This document shows, one piece after another, positions 11,843-23,284 of a stretch of 64,000 nucleotides of DNA. The notes under the pieces are model-generated. The model was not told where the DNA came from. It ran no database searches and worked only from the letters and a program-made list of their open reading frames with translations. Every line of letters begins with the position of its first letter. The first letter of the stretch is position 1. The stretch lies in NCBI RefSeq assembly GCF_030272615.1, contig NC_081406.1, positions 478,546,900-478,610,899 of the forward strand, given 5' to 3'. The stretch comes from Cryptomeria japonica. Its lineage: Eukaryota; Streptophyta; Pinopsida; Cupressales; Cupressaceae. Both the position numbers and the translations under genes were made by a program.

Positions 11843-13454
11843 TGTAGCGTCATAAATTGTACGCACTTGCTAGGGTGGTACAATTTCACACCTAGTTTAG
11901 CACCCACCTTGGCGCATTTTGCATTTTGCATTGCATTTCTCCTTTAGCACTTAATTAATTAAATTAATTAGGTCTAAGGTTCTATTTTATCATCTCCCAT
12001 ATCATAAAGTTGGGCCCTTTTCATTAAAGTGTTCCCCTTTCATTTTATTCCTCCAATACATCATTTAATCAAAAACCCTAATTAGGTCCTATTTTGAACT
12101 TGGGGGCTTGATTTTGGGGGTCAAAACATCTCGAAATCACCTGTAACTTTTGGATTCTCTCTGAAATCATCATATCCGATGGCCCTAAAAATTTGGTGAA
12201 AAGTTGTCGGGACCATGGCGCTCGGAGTGCACACGGTCCCGGACATTTTTCCCGAAATTTTAGGAGCGCGATCCAATCATAAAATATAGCTTAACCCCAA
12301 GAAATTGGCGGGAGATTCAATCTCTAGGTTGGCCAAAAGTTGAAATTAAAACCTAGGGTTTCATATATAAGAGCTCTCTTTCTTCATTTGAAAAGATCCA
12401 GAATTTTGGTTTTCAAGGACCTTCTATGCAGTGAAAGAGCAGATCTTTGAAGACTTCAACAACATTCAACATCCATCCATCAAGCATTCATCAAATTCAT
12501 TCATCCATTTAGGGCTTTGAAGGCATTGAAGAGCAATAGGAGATTACCAACTGAAGATTGGCTTGTACCCCTCCCTTGGGGTTGGGTATGATTTCATGTT
12601 GTTTTCATGTCTTTGCATAAGCTTCAATATATCACTTATTCATGCTTTAGATCACTTTGCATCTTGATTTGGAGCATTTACATTATCATTTACAAGCAAT
12701 TAGGGTTTACTTTCTAGGTTGCTCTAGCTTGCTTACTTTCATTTTAGGATCTTGCACACACACAAGGTCTGCACACACATTTCTTTTACAATACAACTTG
12801 GCTATTCTTGGAGGTGGAAATCACCAAAGCGGGGGTTTGACTAAGACAAAACCCTATATAGCCGCCCACCATACCTTTTCAGATATAAGTACAGGTTTCA
12901 GGATTCGGACGACGCCGCAAGTTGGAGATCCGACGGAAGCAGACGGAGACTGAACTACACACCAACTTTCAGAGCAAAAGACCAGGACAGGGGCGCTGGG
13001 CGCCCTGGTCCTTCTGTCAGACAGCAAGTTTTAGCATTTTTGACAGCTTTTCAGGTTGCAAAACAGCAGTTTCAGGAGCAGTTTCAGGGGCAGAATCAGG
13101 ACAATGGCACCCGCGCCCCCGTCTCGAACATTTTCACTCAGATTTTAACACCAGGTACACATTTACATTCTTGTCTTGTCCTTGTGTTTACAGCTTTCCA
13201 TTGTTTAAGTTCAATTCTACAATCTTGTTATTAGTTCATACTTACACTTTGGGGTTAGGGATTGAACTTGCATCATTCTATCTATCATTTGCAACAAAGG
13301 AATAGAAATCCTAATAGGTAGCCCATGGCTCTCTCTTCCACAAAAAGAAGTAGCCAATTGTGTGATACCTCTAGGCTCTTTCGTATTCCACAAATGTGTG
13401 ATTGAAAGTAAGATTAGGGCATATTTGCTTAGTGTCACTTTTTTCCCCCACACA
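11843..13454 (+). repeat. 3' LTR of the nested Tat-like element
   Basis: The 1612-bp LTR starts TGTAGC and ends CACACA. It keeps the TATA box (12364-12370). Relative to the 5' LTR it lacks a short duplicated GGGCACCCTGGTC segment seen at 5940-5990, which accounts for much of the length difference. Confidence 0.9.
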
Positions 13455-13735
13455 CTATCCATACACTCTTTTTTATTCCTTGATCTTGATCTAACATAAG
13501 GACGCAAAATTTAAACATGATTTCAAAAACCTCTTGACATGTCCCTCATGCCATGTCATTGCTTTACATTGTCATATCCAGTCTCTTGTCCCATCACGCC
13601 ATAGCCCTTGAAAATTGCATCCGCATTGTCTCCATGATAAAAGGCCTTTGTCTTCCCTCTGTCTACCAACATTTCAGAAAGCCTATTTATTCACCTGTCA
13701 TATTCCTTGCCTTACTAGACACTGGGGGCAAAATC

Positions 13736-14030
13736 ATAAAAATTGAAAAATGTCGTGAAAAAAATTAAAAAAATTTTGAAAATTGTCCTGAAATACTCCA
13801 CAAAAATTGAAAAATGTCCTGAAAAAATTAAAAAAATTGAAAAATGTCTTGAAATAATCCACAAAAATTGAAAAATGTCCTGAAATAATCCCTAAACATC
13901 AAATAATGTCTTGAAAAAAATCTCTAAAAATTGAATAATGTCCTGAAAAAAATCTCTAAAAATCAAATAATGTCCTGAAAAAATCTCTAAAAAAATTGAA
14001 AAACGTCTTGAAAAAATGAACACAAAAAAA
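13736..14030 (+). repeat. AT-rich minisatellite, about 32-bp unit
   Basis: About nine degenerate units of AAAAATTGAAAAATGTCCTG followed by AAAWAATC/TC-type spacers lie in tandem. They sit in the 3' half of element A, after a purine-rich ACTGGGGGCAAAA near 13720. ORFs through it are by-products. Confidence 0.8.
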
Positions 14031-15109
14031 TGATAAAAACTCGAAAAGCAAAACAAAAAAAAAAATCCCCTCTGTGCATAGACAGATTGCTGAGCATACC
14101 TCCAACAACACGCAATCCAACACTGCGCTTTACTACATATCATGCATTAACAGATGAACTTTTTCAATCAAACCAGACATTCAAACTAATCAAAATTGTC
14201 ATATCAATCAACCTCAAAATCATTTGTCCTTGTCACTACTATCATGGGTCTTATACAGGGTGTGGTATACTCGAAACCAGACTGTGTCCTGTCTTAAACG
14301 GGGTACCGCATTCCCTGAAACCAGACAGCATGATTGTCTTATCCACACTTTCAACTTTTGACAATGAAGATCAAGATGTTTGTTTGACTTGTTGGAATTA
14401 GTGAGTCTTATCATTTATTGATTTATCTTCGATCATGTTCCTATGTTGCTCAATGATGTCATTGAGTGATTTAGAGTGACCGGGATGGTTCATGGTCCCT
14501 TTCTTTTTTGTTGTGATTGTTGTTTGTTTGTGATGTGTTTGTCTTTTGCAAAAAGGGTTGCATTTCAGCTCTGGCCTTCAATGCCATGATGCTACGCATC
14601 CATTTTGCTACATTAAAATAAAGGTTCTCACCTACAAAGTGCATTACTGAAAGCAAGTTTTTCTTTCATCTCTAACTGTCCTATGTCTCATTTCTTCTTA
14701 TTAACATTTCTTCCGTTAGTTCGGATAGTCAGTTCAATCTAGTGCTCTGATTTAACCAAACACATATGTTGCATCCTGCATCCATGCGGTTAGTACATTT
14801 GCATCACATCAAGCATCACATCAAGCATTTTATCCATTTCATATTATAAATGCATGAAAAACACATAAAAAATACATCCATACATGTTCCATAATAATAC
14901 ATAAACAGTGCATAAGCCATCCATACATGGAAAACAACTATAAGTCATAACAAATTGCATTCCATCATATCGATGCATATCATATCATATATCCAAATAA
15001 TATCGGAGTACAAAATTGGACTGTCTGTCCTAAGTATGGCCCGCAGGCTGACTACAAAATATCACACTACATAATGTCAACTATCTGTCATAAGGAGTAC
15101 GTGCCTCTG
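14031..15109 (+). other. Element A non-coding stretch
   Basis: No gene is supported. A CTCGAAACCAGACTGTGTCC / CCTGAAACCAGAC repeat pair lies near 14270-14330. Its wording resembles the repeat at 10950-11068 of the nested element, which may reflect shared ancestry of Tat-like 3' regions. Confidence 0.4.
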
Positions 15110-16912
15110 TCACTAGGTGCTCCCTCTATCCTCCTCATCCCTGCCATGTCTCAAGGATGATGTCCCTCCTGGTCCTGACTATGGTGGTCTCATAGGTCCA
15201 CTCACCCCCATGCTGCTCACTGACCTCCGAGAGCGTGCCCTGCTCTCTATCCTCGATCGTGACCGATATGAAGCTTCTCTCTGCTCTAGTGGAACTGCAC
15301 TCTCATATAGTGTCCTCCAATGGTGTATCTCCTCTCCGGTCTCTACCAACATCTATGCCATCTCCCATGCACTGGTGTCCCTAGTCGACCCAATATACTC
15401 AGTGACTCTCTGTTCTTCTCACTGTGCCTGGGCTACTACTGTATCTCGAGCCGCTATAAGTCTGGCTATCTCCACTCTGAACTGATTCTACTCTATCCTC
15501 AAGATGGCATTCTGTCTCTCTAAAGTCACAATGTGATCATGTTGACTCGCTATGGTAGCCCTACACATCTCCATCTCCTCTATCCTAGCTGTCTCCGGCT
15601 CTATGGGTATATCCTGCAATGGCTCCTGATCAGCTGCACTTGGCCCATAATCATCATCCCTCTCATCATCTCCATCCTCATCATCCCCCTCATCCTCATC
15701 ATCCTCATCATCTCCCTCCTCCTCTCTTGCGAGTGGGAAGTCCTCCTATCTCCTCGGTACTGGAATATCAGGATCTATCAATGGCACTAGCCGTCGTCGT
15801 GCAAACCATCTCTCATACTCCTCTGTCATCTCGACATCCTCCACATCTGATCTCCAATCCCACTGTCTCTGCTGTAGCTATGTGAAGTCAGCATATGCTA
15901 TGTGTGGCTGAATCATACTCCCCCACTGAGTTGTCTCTCTGTGAGATCAGGCAAAGTGTGCAGTCCTCCTAGGTACATCCTGCCTCTCTCCAAACTGTCG
16001 TCTGACTCTCTCTAGCAGGTACATCTCAATCACTCTCTGGTGATTCACTAGTCACCCAATCAAGTACCTCTCCTATCTATAATATGGTAGCTCATCACTA
16101 TCATTTGACCATCCAGGGCAATCACGATATGGCCTCCATGTGAACTCTCTCAGTCTATCTAGCTCGTGTCGGCAATACAATATGTATCCAAATGGACCCT
16201 GTCTTAGTGCTCCCCCATAACAATACACATATGGTCAGTGTGGTATTACCTATCTCTCTGCAATTGGTCGACATATGGCTATGTGCTTGAATGCCCATAC
16301 CTGTAACAATGTAACTCCACAGCTCAAAGTCTGCACTTCCTAATATGCTATCTGATGCAACTGAAAATACAACATAGCTAGTACACATGGTCCCCATGTG
16401 TACACCATCCCCTCTATCGCCATCCACTCTAGCACTCTTCCCCATCCAATCGAGAATCGATGTCCTCGTCTGTCCCTTGCTATTAGGCATGCTATCACCA
16501 CATATAGCTGATCATACTCTGATGCCATGGTCTCCCAGCCGATCTCCCTCTCTACGATATCCAGATCATCTGTGTCACACTCAAATAATTTGCACAATGC
16601 ATCTCTCCCTGTCACTGGATCATACTCTACCATCTCCCCATGAATCAGAATGCGGAGGATATGCCGTACATCCTCTAGTGTCACAGTCGCCTCTCCAGTC
16701 GCCAGATGGAATGAGGAGGTCTCCGAATGCCATCGCTCTGCCAATGCTATAAGCAGTCCTATGTTTGCCCTAATCTTGGGCATGAATGTGATATAGTATA
16801 TCCCAAGTCCTGCTAATGTATCTCTATCTGTGCTCCTGAGTCTATGTCGTAACATGAAGCAGTCTGGTCGGTTCTCCCGCATGATCAATGGATACTGTCG
16901 ACTCTGCATCAC
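15110..16912 (-). pseudogene. Antisense plant mobile domain (PMD) protein, element A
   Basis: Read on the minus strand, the 190-residue open part (16912-16340) shows ALAERWHSETSSFHL, then GEATVTLEDVRHILRI and VIACLIARDRRG, the order typical of PMD proteins. Past a stop at about 16337 the same frame continues with LLQVWAFKHIAICRP. WRPYRDCPGW (about 16130) and RRQFGERQ (about 15990) follow, both recognisable PMD landmarks. Near 15640-15730 an acidic Asp/Glu run precedes a coiled coil. Stops and frame changes mark it as decayed. PMD occurs in host MAIN/MAIL1-type proteins and in plant transposons. Here it lies opposite to the element's own transcription, just before the polypurine tract. Confidence 0.8.
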
Positions 16913-17090
16913 AATTGGGGCATATTTTTTCAGTTTTAGGGTTTTCTCCTACGGGTTACATTTCCTTGTTTCATGTCTAAATCAGGGTGTTTCTAATCTA
17001 TTTTGACCTATCCTACCCTTATCCCCCCTTTTCGGATCATTCGCATGCCATTTTTGACCAAATTAGGGTTTACACTGCACAATTGTGCTT

Positions 17091-17207
17091 GTGTGACAAC
17101 TCCTGCACCTGTGTAACATAACCTGTGCCTATGTCCCCTACACAGGCACAAAAGACATTACACAAGCGTAGAATTCACCCTACACAAGTGCAGAAGTCAC
17201 TTTATTC
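17091..17207. repeat. CCTGTGTAA / CTACACAGG motif cluster
   Basis: Short motifs such as GCACCTGTGTAAC, CTACACAGGCAC, TTACACAAGCG and CTACACAAGTGCAG occur in both orientations. They resemble the tandem units just inside the other end of the element (19201-19340). Confidence 0.5.
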
Positions 17208-17445
17208 CTTTTCTGTGGGCCCCGCAATGTCCTGCAAGCAAGTCAAATTCATAAAATTGAAAATATGGGTTTTTGAGGTACATACTGCTGCTCCCGCATT
17301 GTCTGGTCATCTGTATGTGCGTACACATTCTCCGAGGTGATCTGCCATTGGAATGTTCACCATCTCTCTGCAAGTGTCCTTTTCCAGGGCAACAAATCCT
17401 CCTCTTTGGCTAGTGCAAATGAGCAATTTTCCCTCTCTCTGTCTC

Positions 17446-17453
17446 ATTTATAG
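17446..17453 (-). promoter_or_regulatory. Candidate TATA box for the antisense PMD gene of element A
   Basis: The minus strand reads CTATAAATG about 530 bp upstream of the PMD frame start. Element C has a clearer TATA at a similar distance. Exon and splice sites are not convincing here, so confidence is low. Confidence 0.35.
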
Positions 17454-17720
17454 ATCTTTGTCAATGCATAGATGGACGTGCACTCTCTCCATCTCATGTT
17501 GGTCATGGTCTTTTGCACCTTCAATTGCTTGTCCTTCATGCATCTGATCTCCGATTGTTAGTTCGTTTGCTCCTATCGTGTTCTATCATTATTATCGATT
17601 AATTGGCCTCTTTTCTACATGTTTTCGGCCAATTCCTCAAGGGGGCATGCATATGTCATTGTCAGTGTCTAGGGCATTTTCATTATTGTTCTTTGAAACA
17701 ACACTTAAAATCACATTGTC

Positions 17721-17736
17721 TCAAAGAGGAGCAAAA
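17721..17736 (+). other. Polypurine tract of element A
   Basis: TCAAAGAGGAGCAAAA directly precedes the LTR start TGTAGACACC. Its presence shows that the LTR has an element's 3' end on its left side. Confidence 0.75.
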
Positions 17737-19087
17737 TGTAGACACCTAAAAATGGTCAGCGCTTGCGGAATCGTACTTTAACATTTGGGCATTGCCTTAT
17801 GTTAGGGTTTTTGCATCACATTAACATTTCTCCTATGATTCGCACTTGGTCTTTATCATTTGTGAGCATCAAGTCATTCTTCTGCATTCTTCATTTATCT
17901 CGCTCTCAAATTTGGTCTTGTCGATAACAATTTTCAGTCATCAATCTTGTCAATCTTATCCTGTCGCATCAATGTGCGTGCTCATTTGTCATCATTTTGG
18001 ACATCGTCAATCCTAATTAGTGTTTTGTCCTCTTTCAATCTTGTCATTTTGTAATTTGTTTTGTCATCGATTTTTGTCATTTTTGTCATTTTGCGATCGA
18101 TTTGACATCGATCGTCGTCCTTTTCAATCATGTCAATTTGGATCAATTAGTCATTGTTCCTCGTCAATTGGCGCATTTATCAATCAAATCGCTTATCAGC
18201 TTTGGTCCTTTGTCAGTTAGAATCATGATCAAATCGAATCGACATCAATTATCTTTTGTCAAGACCTAATTATCATTCTTGCATTTTTTAATTCATCTTC
18301 TAGGGTTTCATGATTTAGTCATTTAACCATGGTTGTCATTTCTCCCTCTAGGTTAAATAATTTATTTATTTATCCTAGGTCTTCTTGTCACAATTAAATG
18401 TTTATTTAATTGGCTAACTAATTCTTCCATCTTTGTGAATTAATTAATAAATGAAAAATTGTTAAATAATTCACTTAATTCCTAATTTCCTCATTTTCTA
18501 ATTTCCTAATTTCTAATTCATCTAATTTTCATTTTTCTCCTAATTTCATGGGAATGACATTTCAATTTGTCATAATTTGTCATAATTGACAATCAATCAA
18601 TTTTGACATAGAAATTTGTCATAATTTTGTCATAATTATCAATCAATTAATCTTGCATAGAAAGTGCAAATTTGTCATAATTGACATTCTTGATTTGCAA
18701 TTTCCATTTGAATCTCTTCATGCTAATTTGATCTTTTCTCCAATTTGTCTATAAATTAGATGAATTTCTTCAATCCCTACCTGGTCGAATCAATCACGCT
18801 TCGAGTATTCTTGCGCTACAATCTTGTCTACTTGCTTATACATCATGCTTATGCACTAGTAGGTGAGAGACACAAACAAAGCTATTTGAAGGAGAAAGAA
18901 GGACAATGGAGCCACATGAAGGAGACATACAAGTTTGAATTTGGTTTGCTTAGTTTTCAATCTTGAATGTCTTGTTTTCATGTCTTTATTGAGTGTTTTT
19001 AGGATTGATCATTGCAATTTAGTTTTTCATGATTGAACTAGTTTAAATTACTATTTGCTTTGATGATTTCCACATTTCCTAGCTACA
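17737..19087 (+). repeat. LTR shared by two tandem copies of element A
   Basis: The 1351-bp LTR starts TGTAGACACC and ends CTACA. A polypurine tract lies immediately left and a primer site six bases to the right. It therefore acts as 3' LTR of the left copy and 5' LTR of the right copy. A TATA motif lies at 18749-18758. The middle is rich in TTTGTCATAATT-like runs. The 68-codon ORF at 18760 is not supported as a gene. Confidence 0.8.
18749..18758 (+). promoter_or_regulatory. TATA box in the element A LTR
   Basis: CTATAAATTA lies 330 bp before the LTR end, a position comparable to the TATA boxes in the other LTRs of this window. Confidence 0.5.
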
Positions 19088-19092
19088 TTAAT

Positions 19093-19111
19093 TGGTGAAC
19101 CCAACGTGAAC
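19093..19111 (+). other. Primer-binding site, right copy of element A
   Basis: TGGTGAACCCAACGTGAAC follows the LTR by a few bases and differs from the nested element's site (6435) by one base in the first 17. Confidence 0.75.
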
Positions 19112-19200
19112 TAACCACTTAACCATGCTTTTGAGTGCTTTTGAGTTGATTTGCAGTTTAAAAACCCAAGAAACAGGGTAATGCAGGGTTTTCTGGGAAC

Positions 19201-19340
19201 TTCTGCACCTGTGTCAAGCATTCTGTGCCTTTGGCAAGGTCAATCTGTGCCTGTGTCAAGCATTCTATGCCTTTGTCAAGGACAATCTGTGCCTGTGTCA
19301 AGCATTCTGCGCCTGTGTGAAGCATTCTGTGCCTGTGTAG
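19201..19340 (+). repeat. Tandem 20-22 bp units in the element A leader
   Basis: Six to seven units of GTGCCTGTGTCAAGCATTCT or GTGCCTTTGGCAAGGTCAAT lie head to tail just downstream of the primer site. A minus-strand ORF here merely translates the repeat. Confidence 0.8.
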
Positions 19341-19933
19341 GGATAGAAATAGAGGTAAAAGGCAGTGTGTTTTTACTTGCAAATTGTTCTGTTTTGCATT
19401 CTGTTTCTGCTTTTTAGGTTTTTGGTACTGATTCTCTATGCAGAACCTTGGCATACGCATGACAAAGGCAACAAATGAAACTACCAACATGTTTTATGCA
19501 GGTTCGATAGTCAAAGACTAAACATATCAAACTTCTGACTTGGGTTTTTGTAGGTTGCCTTGGACTACAACTAAACTTTGTGTTTGTAATTAATGTTTAG
19601 GCACCTAGTATGATTTCTAAATAGGATGGAATGAATGTATGTTTGCTTTGATTATTGAGTTTGACATTGGAGTAGGAGAGTATTCTCTCATCCTTCTTAG
19701 GGTGATCAGAAATCCAAATCTTCAATACCATGCTCATGTTTTTGATTGTGTGTCACCTTTAGAGGGCCTGCCTTCCCAACCATTTGCTTTTGCAAGCAAG
19801 TGACAATCGTGAGAAGGGAATGACCCAAAGTGAGTATGGCTAGAATACCTTGGCATTCTAACTCACTATAAACAAATACCTGATGGGTGAAAGCTTTGAA
19901 GGAAGGGTTATGTGGGAATTGCAGTTACTTGGG

Positions 19934-21163
19934 AAGTGATGACCCTTGAACTCTTTCTCATATCAACATCTAAGTAGGACCTCACGGTCTAAATCATGCT
20001 TGCGCGACTACATTTGTTTGGTATCTTGGTGGGCTTAATTTCTCAATCACGCTTGCATGACACCAAGGAGTAACACTTAATAGAAATCCTTACTAAACAC
20101 CTTGTATTTAGAGGCCAAAAATCCTTCTAGTTGCTTGAGAAGGACAAGTTCGGATACTTGGAAGAGATACTAAGTTTGCCATGGGGAGATTCCCATGGGG
20201 ACTGATGCTTGGCTGCCCTGAGAAGTGAGTGCCGTGGAGGGGAGCCCGTGGGGTCAAGCATCTATGTATTTTCCTTGAATCTCATAATGAGTCTACCTCT
20301 CAAGTACCTACTTCCATTGCCATCCATAAGAAATTTGTGAATGAGCATGATTGTCTTGAGTCTAAGTTAAAATATCGTCTTCTTTACTTGTCAAAAGTTG
20401 AGTTGTGTCTCATTTCAAAACCAAGACAAATTGATTCAAAACAAGGTTAAACACAAGAGTACATTCATTCAACAAGGTTCAAAACACCTTCAAACATGGT
20501 TGTTAAACATTTTTCAAAATCTTGTCTCAACATTCATGTCACTTAGATTTAGGTTTATCTTGGTTTTGCATTTTGCAAAGTCATTGTCAACTACCAAGGT
20601 TAGGTTTCACCTAGGTCATACTCCTTTGCATATCAATAAGGGTCATCCATTTTCATGTGTCCTCTTGCATTAGAGTAATACCATTGTCATACATTCATAT
20701 TTGCATAACCTAGGTCTCTTCATTAAGTTTAGGTCATTATCATATCATATTAGGGTTACTTGCATAGTAATTGTCCCTTAGCATATAGTGTCAAAACTAG
20801 GTTTTGTCATACTTGAGTAATCCAAATCTTTGATAAACCCTAAGTCATTGTTAGGAGGTCTAGACCTTATCAAACCTTTTCTCTTTTTGTCATCAATGTC
20901 ATTTGGTCAAACCTAGCTTAGTATCCAAGCATATAGGGGAGACATTGTTATTTTGTCCTTTTGTCTCTTGGTCCTTTTGTCACTTGGTTCTTTTGTCCTT
21001 TGAGGTCTAGACATCATTTCAATTTCCTAAGGGTCTCATTCTTAGAATTTCATTCAAAAGTTTGTCCAAATCTTGAAAAACAACAAAAACATAGGTTGAA
21101 TTCTTGCCATAGATTGCATTTTCACCTATTTAGTTTGTATTTAGTTGCATATCATATATTATC
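19934..21163 (+). repeat. Element A leader, copy 2 (truncated at 21163)
   Basis: This is the near-identical counterpart of 1-1215. It carries a small local duplication of TTTGTC-CTTGGTCC near 20955-20990. At 21163 the match to copy 1 ends abruptly and an RNase H fragment begins, so this copy was cut by an insertion or deletion before its coding frame. Confidence 0.85.
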
Positions 21164-21396
21164 AACAATTTTATAGAGGCTGCTAGAGATCTCATCAACA
21201 CCTTCAATAAATGTTTTATTTCTAACATTTATCATGAAGCTAATGGTCCAGTTGATTGGGCAGCCAACATGGCAGTCAATCACAACATGGTTACTTGGAA
21301 GGGTGAGGAGGGTTTCCTCATTGATGTCAGATCGATAATTTTCATGGATCGATATAACTACACCCCAAAGATCATAAATGAACAAAATAATGATTA
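21164..21396 (+). pseudogene. RNase H C-terminal fragment (LINE-type)
   Basis: The open frame from the junction encodes about 77 residues with IYHEANGPVDWAANMAV. This matches the H-V/I-Y-R-E-A-N-x-V-A-D-x-L-A signature at the end of the RNase H domain found in plant LINEs and related proteins. Upstream catalytic motifs are missing because the frame starts at the breakpoint. The stop at about 21396 overlaps the start of the next frame. Confidence 0.55.
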
Positions 21397-21566
21397 AATG
21401 GATTAATAGGAGGGCTATGACTAATCATCATTGTGTCAGTACTATTTATGACAAGACAAATGCCACCTTTTCCCACACTTTCTGGGTATATGGGGTTGCT
21501 TCGAGAACTTTCTTTCTTGTATATTTCTGCAACTCTCAGCCTTCTGTTTTGAATAGCGAAAAAATG

Positions 21567-23284
21567 GGAGGAAATAGATGCTGCTATGAACCCAACAACT
21601 ATAAGGAGGTGAAAAAAAAGGAGGTAATTTGGAGCATCTTGCAGAAGGGCGGGTTTACAAAATTTATGGAGAGACTCCATGGGAGGAATGTCACAATCAC
21701 TAATTTTTTCTGCAAAAATTGGAGGAAGGGCACAATGAAGATGGGAGATCAAACTATCTCCATTGATGAAGACCTCATTGCTCAGGTCACGAGTCTTCGC
21801 AGGGAAAGAAGCAATTTCTACAAAGACAAAAAATTTAACAAGGAGGCCATTGAGCAATACCCTAAAATGACAAAGGAGAAGAAGCGCCTGGTGAAGCTAA
21901 GTAAGACCTACTACCCGCCCAGGGCATTTGTTAAGCTGTGGGGGGAGGTTCTATTTTCTATTATGCAATACATTATCTTGGATGGTAGATTTACTAAAGT
22001 GTATGGCTATCATTTTGTATTGCTCAACCATTTCAGGTATGATGAAAAAGTTAATATTCCATATTTCTTGATTTGTTCAATGAATGCTACCATTAATTCC
22101 CATAGAGAGAACCCTAAGGGTGATACAACCATGCACCAAGGTCTTATGGTTTTAATATACGACCATTTAAAAGCTAACCAAATTGTCCGTCCCCAGCCTT
22201 CTATCTCTAAGTCTGAGGAGGAAGGGTCGTATTCTAGTTTTTCAATGGGTGACAAGTCTGATAGTGATTCGATAAGTGAGTCAGAGGAGAATCTGGAAGA
22301 CTCTGAAGCTAAACTTGGTAAGAAAAGAAAACGGGTGAGTACCAAACCATCCTCTTCTAAGGGTAAGAAAAAAACTAAAGAAAAGGTTTTCCAGAATCGC
22401 TCCTCCTCCTCCTCGGAGGTCTCTAAGGACTCTGAGAAGGATGAACCCCAGTCCCCTCAGAAAAAGAAAAAGAAAACTTCCATTTAGATAGGGAACAAAC
22501 AGAAAAGGTAGTATGATTATGAAATGGAATTGGAGGATAAAGTGTAGAGAAAGGATCCTGATGTTGACCAAAAAGTGGAGGAGGAGATCATAGGGGAAGG
22601 TTTTGATAAGAGGATTGGTAGAAATGTCGATCAGATCACTAGAGGCGATGTCCCTATTAATGAACATGACAATCCTATTGAGAAAAAACCCCCTTCAAAT
22701 CCTCCTACTGAGGGTTTGTAAGGGTTTGTGGACACCCTCGAATTGTTAATCAACAGTCACTAGAAAGTTGTGGAGGATAATAAGAAGCTGACCCACATGG
22801 TCCAAATTTTGGAGACAATCAACATTGGGGAAGGCAAATCTATGGCGGATTATGTTGAGGATTTGAGTAAAACTATTGCAAGAGTTGAAGAGATTAGAGA
22901 TTCCTTCAACCCTAGGTTTGAGAAAATTGAGAAGGCTCTAGCAGAGATAAAAACCATTGACAATGCTATGGACTAGAGAATGGTGGAAATTGACAACAAA
23001 TTCAACAAAATTGAAAAATGCCTCAAAAGCATTGCTGAACAAAGCTACAACATTCTGAAGGCCTCGACTGACAATACCAAAATTCTCATTAGAAAAATAG
23101 AGAACAAGAAGGATTCCTTGGAGTTGGAACCTAACACTGAAGGTATGGGAGAGGTGCAAGGACCTAGAATGAGGACCAGAGGCAAAAAGAAGGAGAAGAA
23201 GCCAAACAAGGAAATGGAAGAACTCAAAGTTTTTTCGGAAAACTATGACTAGCTGGTCAATATGGTGGCTGATCTTCTTAAGTC
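21567..23284 (+). pseudogene. Unrecognised retroelement-type protein, broken frame
   Basis: A single frame of about 570 codons starts at ATG near 21567 (MGGNRCCYEPNNY) and has stops at 22485-22487 and several further sites. Residues 1-200 form a globular segment with DEDLIAQVTSL, YYPPRAFVKLWG and NIPYFLICSMNATI. This pattern is familiar from plant repeat-encoded hypothetical proteins, but I cannot name a Pfam family. A Ser/Glu-rich and Lys-rich tail (22240-22487) resembles nuclear localisation signals. From 22770 to 23250 the frame is coiled-coil and ends in a basic RGKKKEKKPNK stretch. An open ORF could also begin at 21378, but 21397-21560 looks like leader. Confidence 0.55.

Larger units (their letters stand above)
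4790..13454 (+). mobile_element. Non-autonomous Tat-like Ty3/gypsy element, nested in element A
   Basis: Two long terminal repeats (4790-6431 and 11843-13454) flank 5.4 kb of internal DNA. A primer site follows the left LTR and a polypurine tract precedes the right LTR. The flanking pentamers are CTAGC (4785-4789) and CTATC (13455-13459), a target duplication with one mismatch. Internal coding shows Gag-like, protease and G-patch-like segments and then 1.8 kb of non-coding DNA. RT, RNase H and integrase are absent, so mobilisation would need enzymes supplied by another element. Confidence 0.85.
16913..17720. other. Non-coding region between PMD and polypurine tract
   Basis: No sense gene is supported. 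It holds the candidate minus-strand TATA box at 17446-17453 and a cluster of CCTGTGT/ACACAGG motifs at 17091-17207. Confidence 0.45.
1..19087 (+). mobile_element. Element A: non-autonomous Tat-like LTR retroelement, 5' end outside the window
   Basis: The pieces lie in the order expected of one plus-strand LTR element: leader (1-1215), Gln/Pro/Ser-rich frame (1243-4098), antisense PMD pseudogene (15110-16912), polypurine tract (17721-17736) and LTR (17737-19087). The element is split at 4790 by a younger element that ends at 13454. No protease, RT, RNase H or integrase is visible, so it looks non-autonomous. Base 1 corresponds to base 19934 of the second copy, so about 0.85 kb of leader and a 5' LTR should lie just left of the window. 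Assignment to the Tat lineage rests on its primer site, polypurine tract and PMD cargo, not on RT sequence. Confidence 0.7.

Noticed and set aside
13736-14030. CRISPR-like spaced repeats
   Set aside because: Units are contiguous and degenerate with no unique spacers, and the DNA is plant nuclear.
15117-15885. Plus-strand ORFs over the PMD region (also 16387-16752, 24354-24668)
   Set aside because: These are shadows of the minus-strand PMD pseudogenes.
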